Shown one piece after another: positions 40,379-49,768 of a stretch of 64,000 nucleotides of DNA. The notes beneath the pieces were generated by a model that worked only from the letters and a program-made list of their open reading frames with translations, was not told the DNA's origin and did not search any database. Made by a program: the position numbers and the translations under genes. How positions within the stretch are numbered: position 1 is the first letter of the stretch; the number at the start of each line of letters is the position of its first letter. The stretch comes from a virus: IMG/VR virus record IMGVR_UViG_3300032282_002939, positions 1 to 64,000 of that record; one strand, written 5' to 3'.

Positions 40379-41737
40379 TTACATCAAATTATTAACAATT
40401 ACGCGACGGTAATAAACGTTTGTTGATGTTGTCAACGCACCTTGTGTGGTAGCAGCAGAACCATCGGCGAATGGATTTGATACCATACCATAACGTGTCT
40501 TGAAGCCAATTTTTGGTTGGAAGCTAGACTGATCAACGGCGCGCACCATTTGTAGTGGTACATATGGGCAGTAGAACAAACCAGCATCAAAAGAAGAAGA
40601 GCCTTTGTAACCAACTGTTAGATAGTTACCACCGATAGCATATGGATCGATGTAAACTTTTAGACGACCATTTAGAACACCAGCAAATGTATTACCAGTA
40701 TCGTCAACTTCAAGTTTGTTGCTGTTTAGAGCAGGAGCGTAGTCAAGAACACCAGCCATTTGAAGAGCAGAAGCTACGTCAGAAGAGCAGATAACAATGT
40801 TACCCTTACCTCTACGAGTTTCACGAGCAATTTTATTAGCTTCACGTTCTAGTTGGAACATAAGACCTTTGAATTTTTCAACTGTCCAACGACCATTGGA
40901 GTCAGTGTCAAGGTCGAATACGCCAGCAGTTGTTGTATTATCTTGAGCACCGGCTTTAGCTGTGATGTTGATTGTACGAACCACTTCACGATTGATTTCA
41001 GATAGAATTTCAGCAGAAAGAATGTTAGCTAGTTCGGTTTCAGCATCTAGACCATGAATTGCTTTTAGGTCTTGTGCTAGTTCCATGGTGTATTCGGCTT
41101 TTAGAGCACGAGATTGAGCAGTTACTGTAACTTTCTCAATTGAGAATGCCATCTGTGCGAAAGCTGAGTTTGAATCTGTGCCAAGGGCTTCAGCTTGTGC
41201 TGTTGACATACCAAAAGCAGTGTTATAGTTGGCTGTATTAACAAGTGGTGTTGTATTTGTTTGACCAGGGATACCGGCACCTGCTGTAAAGCTTTCACCA
41301 AAAGTAGAGTTACCAGCTCTAACAGAGGAGAATGCTGTATTAACTTCGTCGTAAAATGTTTCTGATCCGGAGTTGTTACCATAGCGTGAACGCATGGCAA
41401 AGATCAATCCTGTTGGACCGGACATTGGTTGAACGCCACAAATATCATAGGCAATCAAGTTTGGCATTGCGCGACGAACCAATGAAATCAACACTGGATC
41501 GAATGTGTCAATGTTTGAAGAACCACCAGAAGCTTGAATAGCGTTAACTGGAATTACAGAAGAAGTTTCTGTAATTGTTTGATATTGGCCATGAGAAGCA
41601 GCTTCGGTCAAAGCTTTTTCTGTGTTTTCGAGAACAATCGCTGTAACAGAACGGCGATGTTGATCTTTAATTGATCCTAGGGCATCATGATCAAGAATTG
41701 GTGCCCACTTTTTTTGAATTTCCTCAGCTAGATACAT
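40379..41737 (-). CDS. 23: Major capsid protein (T4 gp23-like)
   Basis: 452 residues (T4 gp23 521). Features include KWAPILDHDALGSIKD near the N-terminus, GPTGLIFAMRSRY, TAQSRALKAEYTMELAQDLKAIHGLDAE and QPKIGFKTRYGMVSNPF at the end. In T4, gp21 removes an N-terminal peptide after a Glu. Own perfect late promoter. Confidence 0.97.
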   Translation of the reverse strand: MYLAEEIQKKWAPILDHDALGSIKDQHRRSVTAIVLENTEKALTEAASHGQYQTITETSSVIPVNAIQASGGSSNIDTFDPVLISLVRRAMPNLIAYDICGVQPMSGPTGLIFAMRSRYGNNSGSETFYDEVNTAFSSVRAGNSTFGESFTAGAGIPGQTNTTPLVNTANYNTAFGMSTAQAEALGTDSNSAFAQMAFSIEKVTVTAQSRALKAEYTMELAQDLKAIHGLDAETELANILSAEILSEINREVVRTINITAKAGAQDNTTTAGVFDLDTDSNGRWTVEKFKGLMFQLEREANKIARETRRGKGNIVICSSDVASALQMAGVLDYAPALNSNKLEVDDTGNTFAGVLNGRLKVYIDPYAIGGNYLTVGYKGSSSFDAGLFYCPYVPLQMVRAVDQSSFQPKIGFKTRYGMVSNPFADGSAATTQGALTTSTNVYYRRVIVNNLM

Positions 41738-41773
41738 TTAATTTCCCTTTCTAATTTTCTTTGGGTTTAGGTA

Positions 41774-41781
41774 TATTTATA
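41774..41781 (-). promoter_or_regulatory. Late promoter (TATAAATA) of gp23
   Basis: Perfect T4 late -10 on the - strand, about 36 bases before the capsid ATG. Confidence 0.9.
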
Positions 41782-41786
41782 AAAAA

Positions 41787-43037
41787 CTAAACTTTAACGG
41801 TTCTTGAAATTGCTTGTAGATAACGATTTACTTGTGGATCGACATTCTCAACATTATTGTTGATTTGGCCTTCAAAAGTTTCTTCGTTAATATTTGAAGA
41901 GCGTGTTGTTGATTCGCCCTTGAAATAATTTTCTTTTACAATTTTCAATTTTTTCTCGTATGTTTCAAGATTGCCATCAAAATCAATGCCTTCAACAAGA
42001 GCTAAAAACTTCTCTTTTTGTGTTAGTGCAAGATCAGCTGACACGGACTCAAATACATCTCGCATTTGAGCTTCGTATACAACAGATTTTAGCTCATTAT
42101 TTTCAGTAATTGATTCGTCAAGTTTTTGTTCTAATTCTTCAACTTTTGAAGCCATGGCTTCTAGAACATCAACTTTTGTTTGTGGAACATTGATATAATG
42201 TTCTGTAAACAAACCTTTTAGGCCATCAATAAACTCTTCCATGAGTTCGTTACGTAGAGTAGATTCGATGGCGACTTCGTTTTCTTTCATCCAGTTTTCA
42301 ACAACATAGTCTAGATAAGCATCTAGTTTTGTTGTCAATTGTTCTGTTAGATCGGAAACTTGTTCTTGCAATTCTTGTTCAAATTGTTCTTGAAGAGAAG
42401 CAACTTCTAAAGTTATACGAGCATTTACTGCTGCTTCAAAAATTGTTGAAGCTTTTTCTTTGAAGTCTTCAGAAAGTTCTTGGCCGTTGAACATTTCTTC
42501 AACATCTTCTTTGACATTAATTTTTGGCATTGGCATTTTTGTTTTTGGACCTTTAGAAGCAACAGCAGCAGAAGCATTCATATCAATTGAAGAAGCGTTT
42601 TGTGCTGATTTATCAGTAGCTCCTGGCATTTTATTGGGGCCAAATTGAGCAATAGTTGCACGGAAATGATTGAGGTCAGTTGTATTCATTGAAGCCATCA
42701 TATTAACAACATTTTTCATCGTTGAAGCACGAGATTCAGCAGGAATTTTTACATCAGCAGTTTTGTGTGCTTTGATGCTGGAGGCAGCAATGGTTTCTTC
42801 TTCCATTTTCTTTTTCTTCATGGAACGTTTACCACCTTCTTCCTCTTCTTCCTCTTCACCTTTTCCTTTTCTATCATCGTCTTCAGTATCGCCATCATCG
42901 TCATCATCTTCTTTTCCGTCATCGTCATCGTCTTTCTTTGAAGATTCTTCCTCTTCTTCTTCACGGCGACGACGAGCTTCTTGTAGAGAAATCTTGAAAA
43001 TATCTTCAAGTTCTGATTGTTCTTTTCTTTCAGTCAT
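41787..43037 (-). CDS. 22: Prohead core scaffold protein (T4 gp22-like)
   Basis: 416 residues, longer than T4 gp22 (269). The extra N-terminal part is a low-complexity block of Glu, Asp and Lys (residues 24-85), followed by a gp22 body (VEEMFNGQELSEDFKEKAS, then IFEAAVNARI) with long coiled coils. It forms the assembly core and is degraded by gp21. Its own late promoter is at 43069. Confidence 0.9.
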   Translation of the reverse strand: MTERKEQSELEDIFKISLQEARRRREEEEEESSKKDDDDDGKEDDDDDGDTEDDDRKGKGEEEEEEEGGKRSMKKKKMEEETIAASSIKAHKTADVKIPAESRASTMKNVVNMMASMNTTDLNHFRATIAQFGPNKMPGATDKSAQNASSIDMNASAAVASKGPKTKMPMPKINVKEDVEEMFNGQELSEDFKEKASTIFEAAVNARITLEVASLQEQFEQELQEQVSDLTEQLTTKLDAYLDYVVENWMKENEVAIESTLRNELMEEFIDGLKGLFTEHYINVPQTKVDVLEAMASKVEELEQKLDESITENNELKSVVYEAQMRDVFESVSADLALTQKEKFLALVEGIDFDGNLETYEKKLKIVKENYFKGESTTRSSNINEETFEGQINNNVENVDPQVNRYLQAISRTVKV

Positions 43038-43068
43038 TGTAGGGTTTCCCTTTGTTAGATTTTAAAAA

Positions 43069-43076
43069 TATTTATA
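43069..43076 (-). promoter_or_regulatory. Late promoter (TATAAATA) of gp22
   Basis: Perfect T4 late -10 on the - strand, between the gp21 stop and the gp22 ATG. Confidence 0.88.
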
Positions 43077-43080
43077 TCAA

Positions 43081-43746
43081 TTAAAATTTTACTGTAAGAG
43101 AAGCAATATAATTCTCAAACAACGCAAGACTGTTTTCCTCTAATTGACGAGTACTCATTTTTCTCATGCCTTTTTTCATATTATCAAGTTTCTCTTCATG
43201 CCATGTATGTTTGACTGGATCATAAATCCACTCTACGTTTTCCATAATTCCTTGAACAAAAGCTCCTGGAGCGGATGGATCAGCAACAATATCAGCAGCA
43301 GTTGCTAAACGAAAATCGTCTTTGACCATCATTCCTCTTGCAGTTTCTTGTAATGTTCCAAGACCTCTTGAAGAAACACCTAAATTTGCACCAGATTCTA
43401 GAAGACCTCTAGCAATATTGCCCATTGGTGTTTCTGTAATTACTGCTTTACCAACAAAAACATTTCCATCTCTTTTTAATTCTTTGATGATATGTGAAAC
43501 ACGATCAAGATTAATTTGTGGACCTGATGGATGGCCCAATTCACCATAAGCTCTGTTTTCTTTGATAACTTCTTTTACATATCTATTAACTTCTGATTCC
43601 AAAACAGAAATGGGATAAACTCTACCATTTTTGTTTTTTTGTTCAGCAACAAGAAATGTTCCTTGAATATAATGTTTTTTATTACCGTTTTCTGTTGCTT
43701 CGGTAATATACTCTACTGATTCTATTTCTTCTCTAATAAGTTTCAT
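43081..43746 (-). CDS. 21: Prohead core protease (T4 gp21-like)
   Basis: 221 residues (T4 gp21 212). NGRVYPISVLESEVNRYV, YGELGHPSGPQINL with the catalytic-type His, and GVSSRGLGTL with the Ser match prohead proteases. It processes the scaffold and capsid proteins after (I/L)xE-type sites. Confidence 0.95.
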   Translation of the reverse strand: MKLIREEIESVEYITEATENGNKKHYIQGTFLVAEQKNKNGRVYPISVLESEVNRYVKEVIKENRAYGELGHPSGPQINLDRVSHIIKELKRDGNVFVGKAVITETPMGNIARGLLESGANLGVSSRGLGTLQETARGMMVKDDFRLATAADIVADPSAPGAFVQGIMENVEWIYDPVKHTWHEEKLDNMKKGMRKMSTRQLEENSLALFENYIASLTVKF

Positions 43747-43747
43747 A

Positions 43748-43990
43748 TTAGTGCCTATAAGCTACAGGAGCAGCTTTCATATTTGCTCCGGTTAAAAGAT
43801 CGGTTGTGGTTTTTTGTAAAATCACACTTTCTGTGTTTGAAATAGAAACATTTGCATAAACAGTGCCATTTGAATAAGCAATATTTGCTGTAGCAAGAGC
43901 ACCAGTATTGATTATTCTTACCAAACCAGAATTAGCAACATTATTAGCGGTGGCGATTGATACTTCTGCACCAAGAACTTTAATTATCAT
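43748..43990 (-). CDS. Small virion-region protein, unknown
   Basis: 80 residues, beta-rich and Asn/Ala-rich (IATANNVANSGLVRII, GTVYANVSISNTESVIL). It sits one base from the gp21 start inside the head module, so a head role is likely, but I know no homologue. Confidence 0.7.
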   Translation of the reverse strand: MIIKVLGAEVSIATANNVANSGLVRIINTGALATANIAYSNGTVYANVSISNTESVILQKTTTDLLTGANMKAAPVAYRH

Positions 43991-44045
43991 AGTATTGCTC
44001 CTCTACTTGGCATATCACCTATATTTCCACTGGGATAACTTAGAT

Positions 44046-44687
44046 TCATTGGGCTGTCTGGTCCTGATTCTTTTTCAGATCTTTTTTTTTATTCTTCTTG
44101 CCATCTTCAAGCATCGGCATGGCCAAATCTTCTTCCATTTTTTTAGATTTTTCAGGATGCATGCCATAATATGCACCAAGAGCCATGCGTTTACGTTCTT
44201 CTTTAGATTTACCAGCAAACTTTGGGTCTTTTGAATGAATGAAATCAGAAATGACTTCTCCAGCAGATGTTTTTTTGGTTAATACTTCTTGAAGTTTTTT
44301 CTTTCCACCAAAAAGCATGCCCTTTTTTCCTGGCCTTGCTTCTTTGGTAGTGCATTTACAAAGAGATTCACCACATGTTTCACACTTCATTTGCTTGGCT
44401 TCATAGACATTTTTAGATTGTCTAGGATATTTTGCTACTTTTGTGCCGCCCTTATAAGGAAATTCTGTGTTTCCGGCGCGGTCAGCAAATTCTGCTGTTT
44501 TATGTATTTTAACAAAATCTTGTTCATCTTTTGACTTGGGCATGTAATCAACATAGGGATCAGAGCCTGTTGAACCGGGTCTAACAGTTGATTTATTTGA
44601 ACCTTCTAGTTCCTTTTTATACATAACAAATTTATTGTCTGTTTGACCGGGTGTGGCTTTTACAATATCCCTTAGAGATTTTGACAT
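44046..44687 (-). CDS. Conserved head-module protein with a CxxC motif
   Basis: 213 residues. MKCETCGESLCKC near residue 100 suggests metal binding; DFIHSKDPKFAGKSKEERKRMALGAYYG recurs in small proteins of aquatic T4-like phages. Lys-rich ends. It occupies the place of T4 gp68 (between gp67 and gp21), without clear similarity. Confidence 0.72.
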   Translation of the reverse strand: MSKSLRDIVKATPGQTDNKFVMYKKELEGSNKSTVRPGSTGSDPYVDYMPKSKDEQDFVKIHKTAEFADRAGNTEFPYKGGTKVAKYPRQSKNVYEAKQMKCETCGESLCKCTTKEARPGKKGMLFGGKKKLQEVLTKKTSAGEVISDFIHSKDPKFAGKSKEERKRMALGAYYGMHPEKSKKMEEDLAMPMLEDGKKNKKKDLKKNQDQTAQ

Positions 44688-44691
44688 TTGT

Positions 44692-44868
44692 TTATTCCTC
44701 TGATGAATCTTCTAGACCATTAAACATCGATTTTGCGATTTCAATTTTTTTATTTTCAACTGCTGAAGATAATCTATCAATAATCAAATCGTTGAAAATA
44801 TGAGAAAAATCGCTTGGTTTTTGTTCTAATGTTGCGGAAATTAATCCTTCAATATCATATTTATCCAT
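44692..44868 (-). CDS. 67: Prohead core protein (gp67-like)
   Basis: 58 residues. SATLEQKPSDFSHIFNDLIIDRL followed by SSAVENKKIEIAKSMF and an acidic end (DSSEE) fits short gp67-type core proteins of T4 relatives, directly after gp20 as in T4. Assignment rests on position and composition. Confidence 0.72.
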   Translation of the reverse strand: MDKYDIEGLISATLEQKPSDFSHIFNDLIIDRLSSAVENKKIEIAKSMFNGLEDSSEE

Positions 44869-44877
44869 TTTTACCTC

Positions 44878-46695
44878 TTATTGTGTCATGCCTAATTGAG
44901 CCGCCAAATCTCTATTTTTTGCTAGAATTTGCACTGCTGCTTTATATTTTGATTGATCTTGAATTGAACGACCAGCTGGAGTTGTGCCTTTCAGCTTGTC
45001 AACAATCATTTTTGCGTTTCTAATTTCTTGCATTTTTTGTTGCATTTGTGGATCTTGTGTTGCTCCAACATTAGGATCAATAGGAGCGCCGCCTTGTTGC
45101 TGTGGCTGTGCATTTTGCTGCGCCATTTGTTGATTTTGTTGGACCATAGATTGAGTCTGCAATTCCATTTGCAAATTTTGATCTATTGCTGGATTAATCC
45201 ATCTAGGATCATCAGAACTCTTTTCTTTTTGAATTTGAGAATCCATGGTCTTCATATCATCGTCAGTTTGACGAAGGATATTTCTTCTGACCCATTCGTG
45301 TGAATAATATTTACCAGTAAAGTTTTGATAAGAACCTGCCAAAGAAAGTCTATTGTTATATATTTCGGCATTTTTCAGTTCTGTGAAATAATTATCTCTA
45401 GCATAATCAAACTTTATATCTTGTCTGATTTGTTCCCAATCTTCTAATGTCATAATTCCTTTTAGAACAAGCTGTTTTTCTAACATTTTAATGAAAAGAT
45501 CGGAAAATTTTGTTCTAAGACGAATAATGAAACGAGCAAATTTTAGTTCGTCTCTAGTAATTTCTGTTGCTCTACCAATAGAAAATACTGCATCACTATT
45601 TAAACGACTAACAGGAACATTTAGTGTTTGAAGAAATTTCTTTTGAAAATATAAAACGTCGTCCATTTGACCAAGAGTTTGACCACCAGGTAGTGTTGTT
45701 ACTTCTGTACCACGACCACCTTCTCTTCTTGGAAGCCAATAATCTTCCAACATAGTCATAAATTTACGATCGTCTCTGATCTCACCACTTTGTGCATCAT
45801 AGATTAAACGGTTTTTGTGTTTGACCATAATATCACGAAAGTATTGTTCAGCTTTCATTTTTGGGAGATTACCAACATCAATATACCAAATTCTACGTTC
45901 TGGCGCTCTTGCTAAACGATAGATAACCAATGAGTCTTCAAGAGTTCTTAATTGATTTAGTGCTTTAATTGCTTTGTGAAGATAAGAAAGAACCATAGTT
46001 CCTTGATTATCTGTCAATCCAGAAGTTACGTGGACAATAGAATCTTTTGCAATTTTCAATCCAGCAGTTGTTGGCCCAGTAACTTTATTACCGTAATTAA
46101 ATCCTTTATCATTAAAAATAAAATATTCATTTACAGTTTTAGTAGTAACTGCATCCATGGGATTTCCGTGTTGAATACGTTTCCTAGTTATTTCTCTTAC
46201 TTTACGAATTTTTCTAGGATCAATATATCTAACGTCTTTAATGCCTTCTTTGGGAGAATTTTCATCTATAACTGCATGATAATAAAGTCTTCCGTCTACA
46301 TACCAACGTCTATAGATATCGTAAGCGTGTCTTTTAAAATCTAATAATTGTAAACAAGTTTGAAATTCTGTTTTAATTGCGTTCTTTATATTTTCCGAAA
46401 CTTTTAAATCTTCTAAATTTATGTTAATTACATCTTCTTCATCAATAGAAATTGATTCGTTTACTATTTCTTCAACAGCAGAATCACATTCTGGATGAAG
46501 AGACATTTCTCTATATTTTGTGACTAATTCTGCTTCAGTTCTTACAGTGCCGTCTAAATCAACATATGTTCCAAAGGAACCACCAGCAGCAATAACAACT
46601 GCGCCATCATCAGTTTCCTTTTGAGAAAAAGAAGGAAGCTGTGATGTATCTTCTTTAGATTTTCTTTTAAACTCAAAACCAAAAAGTTCTGCCAT
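44878..46695 (-). CDS. 20: Portal vertex protein (T4 gp20-like)
   Basis: 605 residues (T4 gp20 524). DSAVEEIVNESISIDEEDV, YIDVGNLPKMKAEQY and PVSRLNSDAVFSIGRATEITRDELKFARFI are portal signatures; the C-terminus is Gln-rich. Forms the 12-fold DNA entry ring. Confidence 0.96.
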   Translation of the reverse strand: MAELFGFEFKRKSKEDTSQLPSFSQKETDDGAVVIAAGGSFGTYVDLDGTVRTEAELVTKYREMSLHPECDSAVEEIVNESISIDEEDVININLEDLKVSENIKNAIKTEFQTCLQLLDFKRHAYDIYRRWYVDGRLYYHAVIDENSPKEGIKDVRYIDPRKIRKVREITRKRIQHGNPMDAVTTKTVNEYFIFNDKGFNYGNKVTGPTTAGLKIAKDSIVHVTSGLTDNQGTMVLSYLHKAIKALNQLRTLEDSLVIYRLARAPERRIWYIDVGNLPKMKAEQYFRDIMVKHKNRLIYDAQSGEIRDDRKFMTMLEDYWLPRREGGRGTEVTTLPGGQTLGQMDDVLYFQKKFLQTLNVPVSRLNSDAVFSIGRATEITRDELKFARFIIRLRTKFSDLFIKMLEKQLVLKGIMTLEDWEQIRQDIKFDYARDNYFTELKNAEIYNNRLSLAGSYQNFTGKYYSHEWVRRNILRQTDDDMKTMDSQIQKEKSSDDPRWINPAIDQNLQMELQTQSMVQQNQQMAQQNAQPQQQGGAPIDPNVGATQDPQMQQKMQEIRNAKMIVDKLKGTTPAGRSIQDQSKYKAAVQILAKNRDLAAQLGMTQ

Positions 46696-46709
46696 TTAGA
46701 TCTCCAAAA

Positions 46710-46730
46710 TTGGGGAGAAAATCTCCCCAA
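46710..46730 (-). terminator. Hairpin, likely terminator after gp19
   Basis: Perfect 9-bp stem TTGGGGAGA/TCTCCCCAA with a three-base loop; on the - strand it is followed by TTTT. It lies between the gp19 stop and gp20 start, overlapping the gp20 leader. Confidence 0.7.
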
Positions 46731-46747
46731 ATTCATCAAATATTATA

Positions 46748-47359
46748 TTAAGGACCTTGTGGGCCATCGATAAGTGCTGCTGCGCCATAAACATTAGTAC
46801 CACCAGCTAGTTTATCTGAAGTTTCTACTGTTGGAATCCAGTAATCATATGAGAAATTGACAGGGAACATTTCAATAGAATTTTGAGAACCCCAGTCTAA
46901 AGCAATTGCACCAACTTCTGTTGGGAAAGCCCCAACAATTTGATATGCTCTTAAGATAGATCCATCTTTTGAATATTGGATTACATCTAGATCTGTTTTA
47001 TATTGTTCTGCTGAGATGTTTGGATCACGAACGTTTGAGACTAGACGATTTAAAGCATTTGACCAAGATTCAAACATTGATCTGACAGAAAAATCTTCGT
47101 CGTTCATAACGCTTACGTTCCAATCAGCAAATGTTCTATCGCCAGCAAGCTTTATTTGTCTTCCAAAATAAGGCACGGCAAAGTTTCCAACTGAAGAAGC
47201 TGGTAAAGCTGCTGATTGGCAAACAAAACTGAATTTACTGACTGATGTTGTTGAGATACCAATATTCTGTGGAACAGATAGAACAACATTAAATAGTGAT
47301 GGTCTAGCGCCACCATAAACAAGAGCGTTTTGTTTAAAACTATTAATATTAAAAGGCAT
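46748..47359 (-). CDS. 19: Tail tube protein (T4 gp19-like)
   Basis: 203 residues (T4 gp19 163). SKFSFVCQSAALPASSVGNFAVPYFGRQIKLAGDRTF and SYDYWIPTVETSDK are typical. Forms the inner tube of the contractile tail. Confidence 0.94.
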   Translation of the reverse strand: MPFNINSFKQNALVYGGARPSLFNVVLSVPQNIGISTTSVSKFSFVCQSAALPASSVGNFAVPYFGRQIKLAGDRTFADWNVSVMNDEDFSVRSMFESWSNALNRLVSNVRDPNISAEQYKTDLDVIQYSKDGSILRAYQIVGAFPTEVGAIALDWGSQNSIEMFPVNFSYDYWIPTVETSDKLAGGTNVYGAAALIDGPQGP

Positions 47360-47400
47360 TTTTTACTCCTATGAGTTTTATATTATTTAGTGTTCTTTTC

Positions 47401-47435
47401 AAACTCTCTCTTTGATATTATCTCGGAGAGAGTTT
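47401..47435 (-). other. Hairpin between gp18 and gp19
   Basis: Perfect 10-bp inverted repeat AAACTCTCTC (47401-47410) and GAGAGAGTTT (47426-47435) just after the sheath stop. No U-run follows on the - strand, so it may protect or process mRNA. Confidence 0.6.
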
Positions 47436-47450
47436 GACAGAGTAAATAAA

Positions 47451-49721
47451 TTAGAATTTACCTACAACCTCACTAAATTGTACCCCAGTTCCAACAGCTA
47501 CGAAGTTCAACTGAATGAAATTGATGCTTCTTGCTGGTTTAATGTATATATCGCCAACAAATTGATTTGTATCGATGATTTGTGCAGTATTATTGGTATC
47601 ATCACACACAACCAAGAAATCAGTAATACCACGACGCCCTTGAATTTGACGAAGATAAGGTGTTACTAGATTTTTAAATTGTGCTCTTGTGAACGCATCA
47701 TTGAACTCAAACAGAGAGTATTTTGCAGCAGTGGAAATTGCTTTTTCAAGAACAATGAATAGACGACGAACATTAATTCTATCGAATGCAGATGGTTTTG
47801 CTTGTAGAGTTTTATCGCCATAAAGAATAGTGCCTTGACCTGGGAAGGACACAACAGGATTTACACCATTTTTATATAGAATATCTCTATCTGCTTGTGT
47901 TGGATTAAAGGCAAGTTTAACAAGATTTTTAATCTGGCCACGATTGAAACCAGCGGGAGACCACCATGCATCGTTTGTATTATCTGTTCTTACACAAAGA
48001 CCAGCAACGTCGCCATTCATTGGAATCCAGCGGTATAGATCATTGTAGCGGTCGTATTGATATTTGTAACCACTGTCCATCACAGCATAAGAAGAACTGT
48101 GAAGAACATTTCTCCAAGCTACTGTATTTGTTGCTTGTGTACCAAAAGCGTTTAGAGTCAAGCTTTTTTCAGGAGAAATTAGAGCAATACAATCTTTTCT
48201 TTTTTCACAAATATTATCAATGATGTAATTAGCAAGTTGATATCCTGTAACAGTTACACCACCAGAGCTTGTTGATCCACCAAGCGGTTTACCTTGAAGA
48301 ACAAGAGAAATATCAACTTGTTCAGCAGAAGCAAAAAGATCATATGCAGCAGCAATAACAGAGAACGCGCTTGTATTTGATTCATTATAACCATCGGCGC
48401 CTAGTGAGAAAGTAATATTTTTTGGCGCTGTTGCAGTAGAAGATGCCAAAGAAGCAGCAGTTTTATTAACTGAAATTGTGGTTGGATCGTTTGTCCACCA
48501 CATATATGGTGAATTGTCATTGATAACATTTTTATAATAGTTTGTCGAACCATCAAGATTTTGAGAATCTGTTGCCGCAGATAAACCTTTGTAAACTTCA
48601 AGAACAGTTCCTGGCGTACCAGTGAATTTACCGCCATTATCAACTACAACAATGTGCAATTCATCGTTTGCTGATGTATTACCGTTGTTTAATTGATATG
48701 ATGATTGGCCAGGAGCAACATCGACTACATTGAAGAATTCCCAATTTCTTTGAATAGTATTTGATGAGAATGCAGTATGGAGTCTATATGTCTCAGTTAA
48801 AGAAAAAGTCAATAGAGTATTGCTGTTATAGCTATTATTAACAGAAATAGCAGCAATTTTTAAATATTGATTACCAATAGAAGAATTACCTGCCAAAATT
48901 TGATCACCAACAGAGAAACTAGCTGCTGCGGTTGTAGCAGAAGCATTAGAGAGACCAGAATATTCTGCTGTGGCTGTGTTGCTTCCAATTGTAAAATTGA
49001 TATTTGGAGTTATAGAAACGTTTGATTGAAAAGATGATGAAGTTTCACACATGGAAACTCTTAGAGAATTACCAATTTCACCTGGATATTTGGCTGCAAA
49101 AATAACATCGGTATCAAAATTACCATCTTTTGAAGTATAATCATCTTGATTTTTTATAATTTGATTTACAAGATTTCCCACAAATGCACCAGAAGGAAAT
49201 GCAAGAGCATTATATGCAGTTTGTGGATTAGCTAGATACAATGTAGCAGTATTACCAGCAACAGCATTTGAGCTTAATTGAATCGCTGTTGTATTAGTAA
49301 TTGCTGTAATTGTAAGTGTGTTGGCTGGAGCAAAAACTGATGTGTTAGAAGATTGATATACATACATACCTGCTGTAAGCCCAGATGTATTTCCTGAAGT
49401 CAAAACAACTACGTTGCTGGAAGTATTTCCAGTTAATGCAACTGATGGTGTTGATCCACCAGTATTTGCAGCTCTGGACACATATAAGCGATTACCATAA
49501 TTCAAAAAGTTTGCGGCAGTAAAAAATGTTTCTGGGTTTAAATTTGTTGGTTTTCCAAATTGGCTGACCAATTTATTTTCACTATCAACTAAAACTCTTT
49601 CACCAACAGGTCCCCAGCGGAAAATTCCTGCAAAAGCGCCATCTGATGAGGCTACTGCTGGTACAACTGTTGTTAAATCTACTTCTGTGACATTTACGCC
49701 TGGACTTAATTGAAAAGCCAT
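47451..49721 (-). CDS. 18: Tail sheath protein (T4 gp18-like)
   Basis: 756 residues (T4 gp18 659) from ATG 49721 (GGGAG upstream; a TTG-led extension to 49748 is unlikely). FQLSPGVNVTEVDLTTVV at the start and GVQFSEVVGKF at the end are sheath hallmarks; the middle (NTSSNVVVLTSGNTSGL) is a variable surface insertion. Contracts to drive the tube through the envelope. Confidence 0.95.
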   Translation of the reverse strand: MAFQLSPGVNVTEVDLTTVVPAVASSDGAFAGIFRWGPVGERVLVDSENKLVSQFGKPTNLNPETFFTAANFLNYGNRLYVSRAANTGGSTPSVALTGNTSSNVVVLTSGNTSGLTAGMYVYQSSNTSVFAPANTLTITAITNTTAIQLSSNAVAGNTATLYLANPQTAYNALAFPSGAFVGNLVNQIIKNQDDYTSKDGNFDTDVIFAAKYPGEIGNSLRVSMCETSSSFQSNVSITPNINFTIGSNTATAEYSGLSNASATTAAASFSVGDQILAGNSSIGNQYLKIAAISVNNSYNSNTLLTFSLTETYRLHTAFSSNTIQRNWEFFNVVDVAPGQSSYQLNNGNTSANDELHIVVVDNGGKFTGTPGTVLEVYKGLSAATDSQNLDGSTNYYKNVINDNSPYMWWTNDPTTISVNKTAASLASSTATAPKNITFSLGADGYNESNTSAFSVIAAAYDLFASAEQVDISLVLQGKPLGGSTSSGGVTVTGYQLANYIIDNICEKRKDCIALISPEKSLTLNAFGTQATNTVAWRNVLHSSSYAVMDSGYKYQYDRYNDLYRWIPMNGDVAGLCVRTDNTNDAWWSPAGFNRGQIKNLVKLAFNPTQADRDILYKNGVNPVVSFPGQGTILYGDKTLQAKPSAFDRINVRRLFIVLEKAISTAAKYSLFEFNDAFTRAQFKNLVTPYLRQIQGRRGITDFLVVCDDTNNTAQIIDTNQFVGDIYIKPARSINFIQLNFVAVGTGVQFSEVVGKF

Positions 49722-49760
49722 TTTTAATCTCCCTAAAAATGAAAACAAATTATTTTTTGA

Positions 49761-49768
49761 TATTTATT
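49761..49768 (-). promoter_or_regulatory. Late promoter variant (AATAAATA) for gp18
   Basis: One-base variant of the T4 late -10 on the - strand, 40 bases before the sheath ATG, overlapping the terminase stop. Confidence 0.6.

Noticed and set aside
42670-43065. Serine-rich + strand frame opposite gp22
   Set aside because: Artefact of the acidic Glu/Asp codons on the other strand.
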